A DNA stretch of 64,000 nt from Paralithodes platypus (GCA_032716605.1 CM064519.1:32447423-32511422), one strand, 5' to 3'; shown: positions 1 to 11,185, numbered from the stretch's first letter. Made by a program: numbers and translations. The notes: generated by a model from the letters alone, not told the origin.

Positions 1-779
1 AGACTAAGCGGACGGTATCATTGCAGCTGCACCACCCAGTTTATGTCTTCCCTTCCTTCCCATCTCCTGTCCTTCACTCTGTCTGCCTCTTCTACTAAAC
101 TCAACTTTGCTATGCTGTTGTTCTTATTTCCCTTCCCATCTACGCCATTTACTTTTGTATTTATCGCCTTTATTTGATACATTAATTTGTTTGTCCTACT
201 GCAGTTCAAAATTAGATCAGTATAATCATGCAAAATGACTTTTTTGTTAGTTTGATGTATCAGTACGAGTACATAAATATCCTTACCCTTAACAAAAATG
301 TTCTGTGCAATCCATTTAACTGGATAATTATATTGGTATAGAATTGTCCCGTTATTTGTTTTCCATCATAAAGGCACTCCAACTTTCTGTTCTACCACTA
401 TCCTTTTCTGTTCATAATAATTATCTTATATAACCCACATAAATACTTTGCTCCTTCATCCATATTTGTTTTTCCTTTCCCATCCCCTCTCCTCTCCTTT
501 CCATCCCGTTTCCGTTCCTCGTAAACCATCTCGATCCTTCCCTACCTCTCCTGACCGACCTCTCTATCCCCTATCCACCGATTACCACCCCTCTAACCCC
601 TCCTTGTGTGTGTCTGGGTTCTGGTCACTTGGGTTGGACACAGGTTGGTGCATCCTTCCCTTTTTATCACGGTCGGAGAAGATAGCCGTCCCGCTCTCAA
701 ACCCTCTGATAGGACCCTACCCTCACCACCGCAGTCTTCGAGCCCTTTAGTCAAGCCTACCTATAAAAAAGGGCTGTAA
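1..779. other. no gene seen; mixed AT-rich and pyrimidine-rich DNA
   Basis: The first 440 bases are AT-rich. From about 448 the + strand becomes C/T-rich and gives a 100-residue open frame full of S, P and L. That composition follows from the CT bias, with no domain or motif, so it is not called a gene. Confidence 0.6.
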
Positions 780-960
780 AAAATATGTGTACGTCTGTGG
801 GAGAGGGAGAAAGGGAAAGCTAGAGATGGAGGGGAGGGGGGGTATGGGGTATGAGGGACAGATAGAGACGGAGGGAAGGTAGGGGAAGGGGGCATGGGGT
901 ATGAGGGAAAGGAGAGTGATGCTGTCAATAAGCGCTAAGGGAGTAAGACAGACGAGGTGC
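780..960. repeat. G/A-rich tract with an imperfect internal duplication
   Basis: The block is made of GGGA, GAGA and GGTA words. A core GGGGTATGAGGGA recurs about 50 bases apart (near 847 and 897), so it looks like two decayed units of a simple purine repeat. No gene is seen. Confidence 0.5.
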
Positions 961-1261
961 ATTTCTCAGTTTAGGTTCAGGTGCTACTACAGGCGGAGGT
1001 GAAGACGAAGTGAAAGTGATTTTTATTCACAATAATTTTAACATCCCTGTCACCCTTGCGGATCTCGACTTAAAAGGTAAGACCAATGGATATTCAGGCG
1101 ATAATATTTGTTTCTCTTTACATAGTAGGGAGGTTTATTAGTACGAAACCTTTGTGGTCGATATATAGTGTATGACATGGATAAGCAAGTCCTGTTTATT
1201 ATTTTATTGCCGTAACAAAGGGTAAGGATGATCTTATTTCCCTCCATGTAAAATTAGGGCA

Positions 1262-1375
1262 GATCTGCGGTAGGGTTGAGGTAAGGCAGGGGTAAGGGTA
1301 GGGTTGGGAACAGGTAGGCATAAGGGTAGGGTTGTAGACAGGTAGGGTTGTAGAGGACAGGCAAGGTAAGGGTGA
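1262..1375 (+). repeat. degenerate minisatellite with GGTAGGGTTG core
   Basis: The words GGTAGGGTTG, GTAAGG and ACAGGTAGG recur at irregular spacing of about 20-30 bases. The core resembles telomere sequence only superficially; arthropod telomeres are usually perfect TTAGG runs and none occurs here. Confidence 0.55.
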
Positions 1376-2075
1376 ATGCACTGAGTAAGATTATCTAGAG
1401 ATGTTTTAAGATAGCTTTGACAGGATAAGTGAAACATGGAAGCTTGATTAAATAAATATTGTGACATTTTAGACCAAGACCGACAAGATCTGCGTTTTAT
1501 AATAGGCAAGACACATCCAATAAAGGATACGTTTGGTATTACGCTTTAGGTGAAATACATCCATATTAAAAGTAGGTGACATAATAAAAATGTTTCGTGA
1601 TATAAATAAAATGTATATTGCTGTGGAATAAGATGAGATACAAATTATAATGTGAACACTTTTAAGTTTAATGTATGCTATTGCTTTAGCATCAATCAAT
1701 AATATATTTATTTATATATTAAACAAAGTTTTCGTCAAACTTCTCTGAAAATGGCTCCCTTATGAGTACGTAAATAACAACAAAATTGTCTAATGAGTAT
1801 CATTAAGAATAATAATAATCCTGGTAGTGTAAAATAAAAGTTAAGTACTGCATATAAATTTACATTGCATAAATGTGAATAATCATTATTGTTTTTGATA
1901 AACGTAATAAGTCTCACTGTGGCACATTGCCCCTGTTACACGGTGTATTAAAACTAATGACGTAAATTTACATAGATAACTATGTACAATGTTACGTTTT
2001 GTTTTTTGTTTTTTTAATAAAATAATCAAGATAATTTTTATATCGTGTGGATTCTGCTCCGTTGTAATTAAATTA

Positions 2076-2077
<2 letters not shown>
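1376..2077. other. no gene seen; AT-rich
   Basis: AT-rich, non-repetitive sequence. Short open frames exist on the minus strand but have no recognisable content. Confidence 0.6.
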
Positions 2078-2167
<90 letters not shown>

Positions 2168-2178
2168 TGTATATATAT

Positions 2179-2219
<41 letters not shown>

Positions 2220-2239
2220 ATATTGTATATATATACATA
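2078..2239. repeat. (AT)n microsatellite with interruptions
   Basis: About 160 bases of TA dinucleotide interrupted by TACATA, TACTGTATA, TATACAATA and TATCTATATTG. It generates YIYIYI open frames on both strands, which are artefacts. Confidence 0.97.
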
Positions 2240-2802
2240 TAACAAAGTTAACAATTCAGTGATTTACCTGTTGCATTAGTAAATACAATTTGAAAATCTA
2301 AATATACAATTATATAATGTCGGAAAAATCTATTTAGTGTAGGCTATACAGTTGTTCATGCTTAAGATATCCAATGACAAATTAAACCCAGAACGCATAT
2401 ACCCTAGCTTTGAATCACATTGCATTAGTTGCACTCTTTTATTGCCTTTGCCGACCAGACAATACTAGGGTTTTGACAAAAAACATATAATTCACTTACA
2501 GTATATAATACATATCGAGCATATATCAACAATCCACGAAGTGCCGACAGCGTTGCGTTAATACATTTGCGTGTGGTCGGCGGGGATCAAGATGACTCAA
2601 CGCCGCCGATCCAACCTACTTGATCAATTATTCCGCCAATAAACATTAGGTAGTCATTGGTTTCTACACCGATTATGTAATCAACTTAGCCAAGATAAGC
2701 ATATACAAGACATTTTATTAGTCCAACCATTCGTTATGGCATTACACATTTTACAATGGTTGTAGATCAGCTTTACTAGCATTAAAGTGTCATAATTGTA
2801 AA

Positions 2803-2807
<5 letters not shown>
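2240..2807. other. no gene seen; small GC hairpin near 2576-2613
   Basis: Mostly AT-rich unique sequence. Around 2576-2613 TGGTCGGCGG is followed after about 20 bases by CCGCCGATCC, which can pair with one bulge to form a short GC-rich hairpin. No poly-T or other context marks a terminator. Confidence 0.4.

Positions 2808-2863
<56 letters not shown>
2808..2863. repeat. (AT)n microsatellite
   Basis: An uninterrupted TA run of about 55 bases. Confidence 0.97.
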
Positions 2864-2865
<2 letters not shown>

Positions 2866-3536
2866 CTGCACTTCCTGTCGAAGAGAAAATTGTGTGTTAA
2901 TTTTAACAAATACTAATATTATCAACACTCACATAAATTCATGTCGATAAATACGTAGATCGACACTACATAATACTTATCACCTTACGTAACTCATTAT
3001 GTATCACTCACATTTAACAAACACACGGTCAAACAAACTAACTTTGTACTGCATTGAAGTGTATACACATTAGTTGATAGCAAATTTGCAAGTCTGATCC
3101 ACAGCAAGAAACTTTCGATACAAGTAAACTTCGCAAACTTGGGAAGAGATCTTACTCTACAAAGTTTTCCGGGTGTTAGTATATTGCAATCTTAGCAAGT
3201 TGTGAACAATTGTAGCATACAAGATTGATTTTCTCTCTGCCTCATAAATCGTAGTCTAGTTCAAATGATCAGTACGGATGTTCTTTTAGACAGCATTTGA
3301 GACCATTAATAAACTGCCAGCAACTCTCTAAAGCACACAACCCAGGGACACGCAACTTTTTTTCTTTCGCGACACGGATACACATGATTCAAAGAAACCC
3401 CAGGATAACCCAAGTTAGTCCAGTTGTACAGTTGGCACTTTGCATGCTGATAAGTAGATATGACTACCTTGATGCTAAGTTATAATCCGATCTGATCCTA
3501 ATTATTTTCTTCCAACCTCCACACATTATGCTACCC
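2864..3536. other. no gene seen
   Basis: AT-rich unique DNA. A 62-residue open frame at 3297-3485 on the + strand has no recognisable family signature or splice context and is treated as chance. Confidence 0.55.
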
Positions 3537-3690
3537 GAGAACAGTCAATTGCGGGCCTCCCAACGAACTGAACGGAACTGAACGTACTCTGGTGTTCCGT
3601 GGAGCGCCACGTGGGGGGTGGTGTCGCGGCAGAGCTCATGATCGATTACCGACGTTCAACTGGTGAGGCCCTCCACACTCGCCAACCACT
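3537..3690. promoter_or_regulatory. GC-rich island with a CACGTG E-box; candidate regulatory element
   Basis: Composition rises sharply in otherwise AT-rich DNA. The block contains GCCACGTGG (an E-box/G-box palindrome), GTCGCGGC, a tandem GAACTGAACG-like duplication and AACTG followed by GTGAGG, which fits a splice donor. E-box cores of this type bind bHLH-ZIP factors in animals. No open frame of useful length runs through it, so a promoter or 5' exon is only inferred. Confidence 0.25.
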
Positions 3691-4428
3691 ATGTCATGTG
3701 GGCTTGGGAGGGGGGGAGGGGTGCAGATAGGAGGGGGGGGGGAGTGATTGTTGCAAGTGAGAGGAAGCTATGTTGTAATATATGCAAGTACAGTATTAGG
3801 ATGGAGTTAAAGAAATGGCTGGAGGTGAGAAATATAGAGGTTGGAAGGAGGTAGATAGATTGGAAGCAAAATGGGACAAAGCTTTAAGCCACTAAGTATG
3901 GACGAGACCTTTTTTGTATGTGGATGAGGGAGACAAAAGGCAAAACTGCCTGTGATGAGTGACTGTGAAGGTGGGAAGTCGAGAGTTACGAGGTAGGTAG
4001 TAAAAGATCTATACATAGGTATGCACAGGTATGGAGAGGGTACAGTAAAGGAAGTAAGGTACAGTACCTATAAAAGGCAGTGTGTGTAGGTAGAAGGGGC
4101 AGGAAGATAAATAAGAATGTAAAACATACAGAAGCAGCAATACCAATAAAAGGGTTCAAACAATAGAAAAGGGGGATACAAATTGAGAGAGGGTAGAATG
4201 AGTGAATATTATGAATGAATAATAGAGAAACACTTTATATTATGTATGCATAAGAGGGTATGCATGGGTAGAATACAACATTGGATCAAGTGTAGGATAG
4301 ACGAGAGTAGGGACAAACGAGAGGTATACTGTAGGCTACATAAGAATATTATGAGAGAGGGTAGACACAGATACAATGGGAATACAGAGAGGATATATGA
4401 ATAATGTTCAGAAAATACTAGGGAATAG
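3691..4428. other. no gene seen; purine-rich DNA
   Basis: The + strand is rich in GGGA, AGGTA and GAGA words, with scattered imperfect GGTAGA repeats. Open frames are short and unremarkable. Confidence 0.5.
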
Positions 4429-4504
4429 GTCCGCTTGGGGCCATTCTGTGTATGGCCACCCTCGTAAGGGGAGTAAGGCGTCCGGCAATAGATAGATAGA
4501 TAGA
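4429..4504 (+). mobile_element. 3' end of a SINE-like repeat with (GATA)n tail
   Basis: GGGGAGTAAGGCGTCCGGCAA runs into (ATAG)4. A related end (GAGTAAGGGGCTGTCAA in reverse complement) lies close by on the minus strand and another near 12.85 kb with a different tetranucleotide tail. A shared end plus variable simple tail is typical of SINE 3' ends. The upstream limit is not clear. Confidence 0.45.
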
Positions 4505-4567
4505 AAGTACTAGGAAATATTACATAGGAGTAAACAGGTCATTTGCAGTAGTTTCTTATGCATTGAC

Positions 4568-4795
4568 AGCCCCTTACTCATATCTAAGATAGATCAATAT
4601 CACTAAGTAGACGCGTGTCAAGTAGTCAAGTATGTCGTCACTCCTCCCATGGGTGCATGAACCAGGCTCTGTCCACCCAATCGAACTATGGACTCCCGGC
4701 TCCCCATTAGGTAAACACGGGTCGCTGCCATGAGGGAAACTGAGACAAGTGTTTGGTTCCCTCGATACGAACCCCGGGACTCCGCTGCTCACAGT
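4568..4795 (-). mobile_element. SINE-like element with tRNA B-box, minus strand
   Basis: Read on the minus strand, the 5' side has GGGGTTCGTATCGAGGG, close to the RNA polymerase III B-box consensus GGTTCGANNCC. About 200 bases on it ends in GAGTAAGGGGCTGTCAAT, the same end as the neighbouring + strand copy and the piece near 12.85 kb. The A box is not clear. The 72-residue open frame here is incidental. Confidence 0.45.
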
Positions 4796-5582
4796 AAATC
4801 ATACACAAACCGAACGGAAGAAAAAAAGTTGGACTAAAAATACAATATGATCATCCCCATCATGTTCGCAGCATAACTGTCAGCCGTAAAGACCTATGCA
4901 ACGCGCCGCGGGGACAAAGCGAAATGGCCTCAGTACCCTGGTGTCTGAAGGGTGGAAGTGGTGTGGGGGCTGGCTGATCAATGTCGGGTGGAATAGCGCA
5001 GGTGTTTGGTACCTCGGGCGTGTCAGTCATCCTCCCGTGGCTCCCCAGGTGTGGCAGATATCAAACAGATACCTGGGAGGAGGTGATGGTGGTGGGTGGG
5101 TGGGTGGGGATGAATTAAAGAGATGTGACAGTGGGTAAAATAAGAGAGGGAGAGAGAGAGTGTGTGTGTGTGGTACGGTAAGTAGGGGTTGTTTCAAAGG
5201 GTACGCGAGTGGGGTTGATATGTGAAAAGGCAATGGGGTGGGAGGGGATCAAACTAAATGGTGTGAAATTGGCTAAGAAAATGTGACGAAGAATGGAGAA
5301 AGTTGCAAATAATATCGATATGTGAAAGTGGGTTTATTATGTGAAGACGCGATTAAGTAGTTTGGAACAATTTATTATAATACAAGTACACAATACATAT
5401 GTGAAATAGTCATATGTGGAATGGGTGCATGGGAACTAATTCAAAAGGCGTAAAATTAGTTTCAATATTGGAAAATTGCCGTAGATTGGGATTTGTCAAA
5501 CATGTACAGTACCAGTGTTTATATAATTGGAAGAGTAGTTTTGGGAGAAGATATATTTTATTGCCAATTAGTTCGCGAGTTG
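4796..5582. other. no gene seen; G-rich, loosely repetitive
   Basis: The + strand has many GTGGG and GTGAAA words and a short (GA)n-(GT)n piece near 5147-5172. Decayed phrases such as TATGTGAAA recur, suggesting relics of a repeat related to the adjacent minisatellite. No credible gene. Confidence 0.45.
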
Positions 5583-6167
5583 AGAGGGTGGGTAAACATT
5601 GAGAGGACGTTTAGTGCTGGGGGATCAATTTAATGTAAGAGGGTGGGTCGCTGTGAAGAGGACATACAGTATAAGAGGGTGGGTCGCTGTGATGAGGACA
5701 TACAGTATAAGAGGGTGGGTCGCTGTGAAGAGGACATACAGTATAAGAGGGTGGGTCGCTGTGATGAGGACATACAGTATAAGAGGGTGGGTCGCTGTGA
5801 TGAGGACATACAGTATAAGAGGGTGGGTCGCTGTGATGAGGACATACAGTATAAGAGGGTGGGTCGCTGTGATGAGGACATACAGTATAAGAGGGTGGGT
5901 CGCTGTGAAGAGGACATACAGTATAAGAGGGTGGGTCGCTGTGATGAGGACATACAGTATAAGAGGGTGGGTCACCTGTGAAGAGTATTCGGTACCTTTC
6001 CTACAGTATAAGATGTGCTTTTCATACAGTATCAGATGTCGCTTTGAGGACATCCAGTATGGTCCCCATTCATGAGGACATACAGTATAAGATCGTTTAT
6101 GAGACATACAGGTAAGAGGGTTTGCTGTGATGAGGACATACAGTATAAGTGATGAGGACATACAGTA
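5583..6167 (+). repeat. 36-bp minisatellite, about nine near-perfect copies plus decayed edges
   Basis: The unit is AGAGGGTGGGTCGCTGTGA, then A or T, then GAGGACATACAGTATA. Copies from about 5639 to 5962 are almost identical, varying mainly at one position (GAAG or GATG). From 5963 the units break down, keeping only GAGGACATACAGTAT. Because 36 is divisible by 3, several frames stay open on both strands and give 12-residue repeats such as RTYSIRGWVAVM. Openness in opposing frames argues against coding. Confidence 0.95.
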
Positions 6168-6541
6168 TCTATGATCAGCTCGCTTTTGTTTACCTTCTCT
6201 CCTTTCCTCTTTCCCTGGCTTGTATCCATTCGGCCCCATCGCCCAACTGTTTTAAGATGTTTTTCCCCATCCAGGTGTCGATTCTTTCCTACGATAGCGA
6301 GCCAGCATTGTATGAAGTCCGGCTTCGCCGAAGACATTTTTCTATAGAAACATGTAAAAATTTAGTTTGCTGTCTAAACAAAACATACAGTATATATGCA
6401 TGCTCGCTACCGCTCGCCAGGACAATATTGACACCTGAATGGGGGTAAACGTCTTAATACAGTAGGCTGAATGGGGCCGAATGGATACAAGCCAAAGAGA
6501 GAGGGAGAGAAAGAGAATAAAAGCGAGGTGGGCTCCTTTAA
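6168..6541. mobile_element. long palindromic (foldback) element, copy 1
   Basis: The left side reads CTTGTATCCATTCGGCCCC and the right side GGGGCCGAATGGATACAAG. The arms pair over roughly 130-150 bases each, around a centre carrying CCGGCTTCGCCGAAG and TTTTTCTATAGAAA. A second copy lies at 17562-17945 and a diverged half at about 20065-20255, so it is a dispersed family. The right edge is at TTAA (6538-6541). The left edge abuts or is cut by the 36-bp minisatellite. No transposase is encoded; a MITE or foldback element is inferred. Confidence 0.85.
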
Positions 6542-6724
6542 GAGGCGTGCTAGGGGTAAACAAAGGTGGCCATGTGTGTGAGGTTGTCAATATGTTTCAT
6601 GCGGAGAGTGAATGATGGGGATGATGATATTAATAACAATGGGCGTTGATAGAAATGATTGAAAGCGGTATAATGTATGTGATATATACAATTGTAGGGA
6701 AGAGCAATTGTGAAGTATAACTAT

Positions 6725-6725
<1 letters not shown>
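6542..6725. other. no gene seen between palindrome and (GA)n
   Basis: Unique AT-rich DNA without distinctive features. Confidence 0.5.

Positions 6726-6775
<50 letters not shown>
6726..6775 (+). repeat. (GA)n microsatellite
   Basis: About 48 bases of perfect GA. The overlapping minus-strand open frames are rich in SLSLSL and are products of this tract. Confidence 0.97.
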
Positions 6776-6777
<2 letters not shown>

Positions 6778-7151
6778 GGCAATAATGAGATAAATGGGAG
6801 TAAAGAGAAGACCAACAAACAATAAGGAGAGGCGGCCAGAGGAAACGAAAGGGAAAGTGGTCAGACAGGTTTCGCAGGGCGGGATTCCTAGCGGGTTGGT
6901 CGCGGGACTGGCGAAAAAAAAAGTTCGTAATGAACTCTGCGAAATAATTTGACAGGGGAAAAAACATATGTTATGCTTCCCACAACCGGTCCGCACTAAT
7001 TACAATAGATAATGAACTATGTCAGGATAATATTCGCTAAATTATGTATTGTTGGTAAATTGAGCTAAAATTACTTGATGGAATAAAATCGTGGATATGT
7101 GGCAATAGGTAAACAAACAAACGAATTATTTAAATAGAAAAGAGCCTATCA
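6776..7151. other. no gene seen
   Basis: A moderately GC patch (6830-6930, with GGGCGGGATTCC) followed by AT-rich sequence. No motif clear enough to name. Confidence 0.45.
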
Positions 7152-7170
7152 AATATATATATATATATAT

Positions 7171-7406
7171 ATCGAGGGGTGACAACCAGAAGTGGTAATG
7201 TCCACAAATGCAGTTTGTAGATAATCATACTTAAAGATTTAAAATCTTCATGAAATATCGAAAATTTATTCAATATTTGGAATTTTTGCTGGAAATGTTC
7301 ATGATGTAAATATCTATGAGACTGAAGACTAAACAAATTCCTAAACTGAAACAGTTGGTAAAAAATTGCTAAATTGGACATAACCAATTCTGGTTGTCAC
7401 CCCTCG

Positions 7407-7408
<2 letters not shown>
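7171..7408. mobile_element. mariner-type MITE, TA-flanked, inside an (AT)n array
   Basis: The ends are near-perfect inverted repeats: TCGAGGGGTGACAACCAGAA at left and its reverse complement at right (about 7387-7407). A weaker continuation pairs GTGGTAATGTCCA with TGGACATAACCAA. Both ends sit directly next to TA in (AT)n tracts (7152-7171 and 7408-7479). Tc1/mariner elements insert at TA and duplicate it, so a non-autonomous member about 236 bases long is the best reading. An 85-residue minus open frame through it is not recognised as transposase. Confidence 0.8.

Positions 7409-7479
<71 letters not shown>
7408..7479. repeat. (AT)n microsatellite, right half of an array split by a MITE
   Basis: About 70 bases of TA directly following the MITE; the left half is at 7152-7171. 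Confidence 0.95.
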
Positions 7480-7481
<2 letters not shown>

Positions 7482-8168
7482 ATTGCATGTGCATAACAAC
7501 AGCGGCTCTATATTAAATATAATTTGCTTTCCTCTCATCATTGACGAAGCTATTAGATCATGTTAATCCTTATAATCGTATACGTACCTAATTTCTATAA
7601 ATTATATTTATAGAGAATATTAACTATTATTCTCACTTTTCTGCGATTGCCTACTCACTAATCTCCGTAATTCACTTAAGATATAATAATATAGTGGTGA
7701 TATGGAAGAAGTTGATGTTATGGTTTTATACATACTAACATAGTATTCAGTAGTAAGGGTTTCGTTTAATCAATTCACAGATTGGCAATGCTGCATGGTA
7801 AGTTTGTTCAATACTTCCACGCTAACTTTAAACAAAGTAAAATACACATGCAATTACGAACAGAAAATACAGTACAGTATAACAAATTCAAATGGAAAAG
7901 CGGCAATCAAAAGCACGCGATATTCCCCACGCACACACTTGGTTGTACACACACACACACATGCACGCACACAGACTTTTAACGTCAATCATAACACAAG
8001 CGTAACACGCAACCCACCACTACCCCCCACGAACAGTCACACATGCTCACAAACACACTTTCATTACTTTATGTAGATTCGTCTATAACTCCCATGGGCG
8101 TATATACCATATATTGCTTGTATTATTAGCTACTTAACTCATCCATAATTAATTCTACCTTCACTGAC
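7480..8168. other. no gene seen; short AC-rich piece near 7930-7975
   Basis: AT-rich unique sequence, then an imperfect CACACA/CACGCA stretch. Open frames of 66 and 93 residues overlap in different frames and are dominated by the AC tract. Confidence 0.5.
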
Positions 8169-8256
8169 AGACAGACAGACAAAACTACCTGCCTGCCTGC
8201 CTGCCTGACTCTCTCTCCGACTCTCTCTCCGACTCTCTCTCTCTCTCTCTCTCTCT

Positions 8257-8326
<70 letters not shown>
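8169..8326. repeat. compound microsatellite (ACAG)n-(CTGC)n-(CT)n
   Basis: ACAG repeats, then four CTGC units, then CTCTCTCCGA units grading into a perfect CT run to 8326. It yields RERERE in reverse frames. Confidence 0.96.
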
Positions 8327-8329
<3 letters not shown>

Positions 8330-9349
8330 CTGTAAATGGCTTCAAAGCGGAAATCCGTGTTGATATTATGTATGATGAACTGTTGGTCACATAAGTTATG
8401 TTTCTCTCCGTGATCTTACACATTTAAATATAATGCACATGATTGAATTCCGATTGTAGTATCTTATGCAGTGGTTAGCTCATCTGATTAGTCAACTGAT
8501 AATGATAAGAAACCACACTCGAAATTCATTCATACTAATTTGCTTGCATACATAAGATCACGACGAGGAAGAGAACTTATGTGAGCAACTGTACATGCAC
8601 CTTGAAGACTTCCTTCCCACCATCACTCAGGAGGAAAGGGGAATGGGGGGGGGGGAGATGATGAAGGGGAAGTAGGGGATAAGATGAAGCATACGGAGGA
8701 AACACATGTAAAGAGAATAGTACATGGTGGAAGAGAGGCAGAAAATATAGTGCTAAGAAACGTGGTGATTGAAAACAGTTGAAATATAAGTATACGGTGA
8801 TATTGGCGTTAGATACATGGGAAAAATAAAGAATAACAGTTTGAAAGGAAGGTACAGAAAGGTACGATGCTGCATGGGGAAATACTTAAGGCATGTGAGA
8901 GGGAGATTGGAGACGTGGAAGATTATTAGGAAGGTGCATGACAGACCAGGATGGGAAGGTGATAAATTTAGAGGTAGTCAGCGTAACAACTTGTGTAGAG
9001 TACCGGTACTATAGCGAATGGAATGACACGTGGCTTGGAAATCTTGGCGTTATGTTAGAAACTTAAACAGGAACGTATGAGGTAACATAGCCTACTTGTT
9101 AATGATGTTTCGACTAGGACGTTAACACAATACAACATCTATTTTATGTTTTAGTCGATTTATATTTTAACACAAGACTATATAATAGTGCAAAATATTA
9201 ATATTTCCTACTACTATCCTACCCTTGGCCTTCGTCTGGTAATCTAGTATCCACAGAGGTTTAATATATCGGCCTATTTCGTGTATATCTAATTACCTTG
9301 GTAGCTACAATAGCCATAGCGATATGAAAGATCTCGTTAAAGTCTCGTT
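8327..9349. other. no gene seen
   Basis: Mixed sequence with a G-run near 8646-8655 and a purine-rich + strand. The open frame at 8817-9014 (65 residues, basic) has no family signature. Confidence 0.5.
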
Positions 9350-9556
9350 AAGCCACTGACGCCGCGAGACCCACACGTAAAGGGGGAGAGAGACCGAGTT
9401 AGACTGCTGGAGACCTTCCTTGGCTTGGAGCCGCCCCTGGGAGCCGTTTTGACTAATCACTGTCACAACTTCTCACCAAAACCCGCACCTCGTTATGTTC
9501 CGGGGGCCTTGCAGAGGAGGAGGAAGAAGAGCGGGGGAAGATGGTAAGATAGGAAG
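9350..9556 (+). promoter_or_regulatory. GC-rich island ending in ATG plus splice-donor-like site
   Basis: A GC-rich block (GACGCCGCGAGACC, GGAGCCGCCCCTGGG) runs into GAGGAGGAGGAAGAAGAGCG and then AAGATGGTAAGAT, where ATG (9541-9543) is followed at once by GTAAGA. A first exon with its start codon at the exon edge is known in animal genes, which would fit. Nothing downstream can be linked to it, so it remains a candidate only. Confidence 0.2.
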
Positions 9557-10339
9557 GAGGAATGACCGCTTCTTTTATGCTTAGGGACAACGGCATACAT
9601 TATCAGGGTGGCAAAATACAATGGGATAAATTGTGTTCAGTGAAAAGGCTACCTCGCACCCACAAGCATAAACAATAACTTATTTAGTACCGTTCGTTTT
9701 TATAGGCACCTTCTCCACATTTTCCGACTGCTCACAACTACTCTCCATCACAACAAACCGTTAACTGCCACTCATAGCTACAACCCCCCCTTTACCACCC
9801 ACCTCCTTCACTCTCACTCTCACTCTCTCTCTCTCTGCCTCCTTGCTGTTAAATGCCACGACTATGTCACTCACTTCCAACTGCTCCACCCAATTAATAC
9901 CCTACTCGAGCTCCACTACTCACTTTATTCAATCAACCACTCGCAACCACTCTAAAAAAAACTATATCCTCTCTTATTTTACACCATCCACCACATGAAT
10001 CCAGTCCCTACCAGCCCAATCAATTATTTTCTTCCCTAGTTCATAAGTTACCACTATTCCCTGTCACCCTCTTTCTACTAACCCACTAACACCAAACATC
10101 CACACTGTAAAATGTGTGTGTAGCCTACAAAACAGAACACATGGACTGTAAACAAAATGGTACTTCTAATCAGTAGGAAATAATGGTCGAGTATTCAATT
10201 TCGTATCACAGTTAAACTACATAATATAAACGTGTTCTGTAATGAAGGATAAAGTAATGAAGCTTTCTAAATATTTACTCTTGTGTTTATGTGTTTTATT
10301 ATGCACACTAGCCTTTACAGTGCACTCCCCAACCCATTA
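9557..10339. other. no gene seen; pyrimidine-rich from about 9720
   Basis: C/T/A-rich + strand with many CCACT and CTCAC words and a short CT run near 9805-9834. No coding evidence. Confidence 0.5.
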
Positions 10340-10700
10340 TCCCTCCCACTCCACCACTCCCACCCACTGCACCCTACCATGCAATCACTTCACCCCACTC
10401 TCCATCAGTCCCTCCCTCTCCACCACTCCCACTCACACCTCACTTACATCCGTTCCTCTACACTAATCCCACCCACACCTCATCACTACCTCTCCCTCTT
10501 CACCATTCCCACCCGCACCTCACCACTATCCCTCCTTCTCCACCACTGTACCTCCCTCTCCACCACTCCCACCCACACCTCACCACTATCCCTCCCTCTT
10601 CACTACTCCCACACATACCTCACCACTACCCCTCCCGCTCCACCACACCTCACCACTACCCCTCCCTTATCACCACTCCTCCCCACCACCTTCCAACCAC
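10340..10700 (+). repeat. degenerate minisatellite, unit about 40 bp, CCAC-rich
   Basis: The phrase CTCCACCACTCCCACCCACA followed by CCTCACCACTATCCCTCC recurs with variation through the block. The 144-residue open frame (10283-10717) is rich in H, S, T, P and L because of this repeat and is not treated as a gene. Confidence 0.75.
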
Positions 10701-10955
10701 TCACTCCTCCTTGCTAGTAGTAGTGGTGGAGGTGGCAGTAGTTGTGGCGTCAAATGGATCTCCCAGGCCAGTCGTTTGTTGTAATCAGGACTTCAGCGGC
10801 GGCCCGCCACACACCACCTCCCCTGATTTATGTACCTACAGGCTGGCAATTGTTCCTGAGCTGGGAGTAGTAGTAGTAGCAAGCTATCCCGCGAGACCTC
10901 CTAACACCTCTTGCTATCACTTCCCTCATTTGCACATTTGCTTTCTTACACTGCG

Positions 10956-10962
10956 CTCTCTC

Positions 10963-11018
<56 letters not shown>
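10956..11018 (+). repeat. (CT)n microsatellite
   Basis: About 60 bases of CT with one GC interruption. The preceding 250 bases (10701-10950) have GTAGTAGTGGTGG-type triplets and no gene. Confidence 0.95.
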
Positions 11019-11023
<5 letters not shown>

Positions 11024-11185
11024 AAATATGCAACTTAATCAAAATTGTGTTTGCTTTTCAATAAAAACATGATCTACTGTATATACTCACAAAATCATCT
11101 ACAATTATACTGTCAGCACATTTGTATAATACCTGTACCTTACTATTTGAATTTACTGATAATCTCGCCCCCTAAAAATATATAT

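Noticed and set aside
1262..1375. Interstitial telomere sequence (GGTAGGGTTG words)
   Set aside because: No run of perfect TTAGG or TTAGGG; the spacing is irregular.
5639..5962. CRISPR-like regular repeats
   Set aside because: The unit is contiguous with no unique spacers, and the genome is eukaryotic in character.
5599..6239. 158- and 204-residue repeat proteins on opposite strands
   Set aside because: A 36-base minisatellite with no stop in several frames; both strands cannot plausibly encode.
7130..7387. Transposase remnant inside the mariner-type MITE
   Set aside because: The frame has no recognisable DDE or helix-turn-helix features and the element is too short; treated as non-coding.
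10283..10717. 144-residue histidine/serine-rich protein
   Set aside because: Produced by the CCAC-rich minisatellite; no domain or conserved start context.
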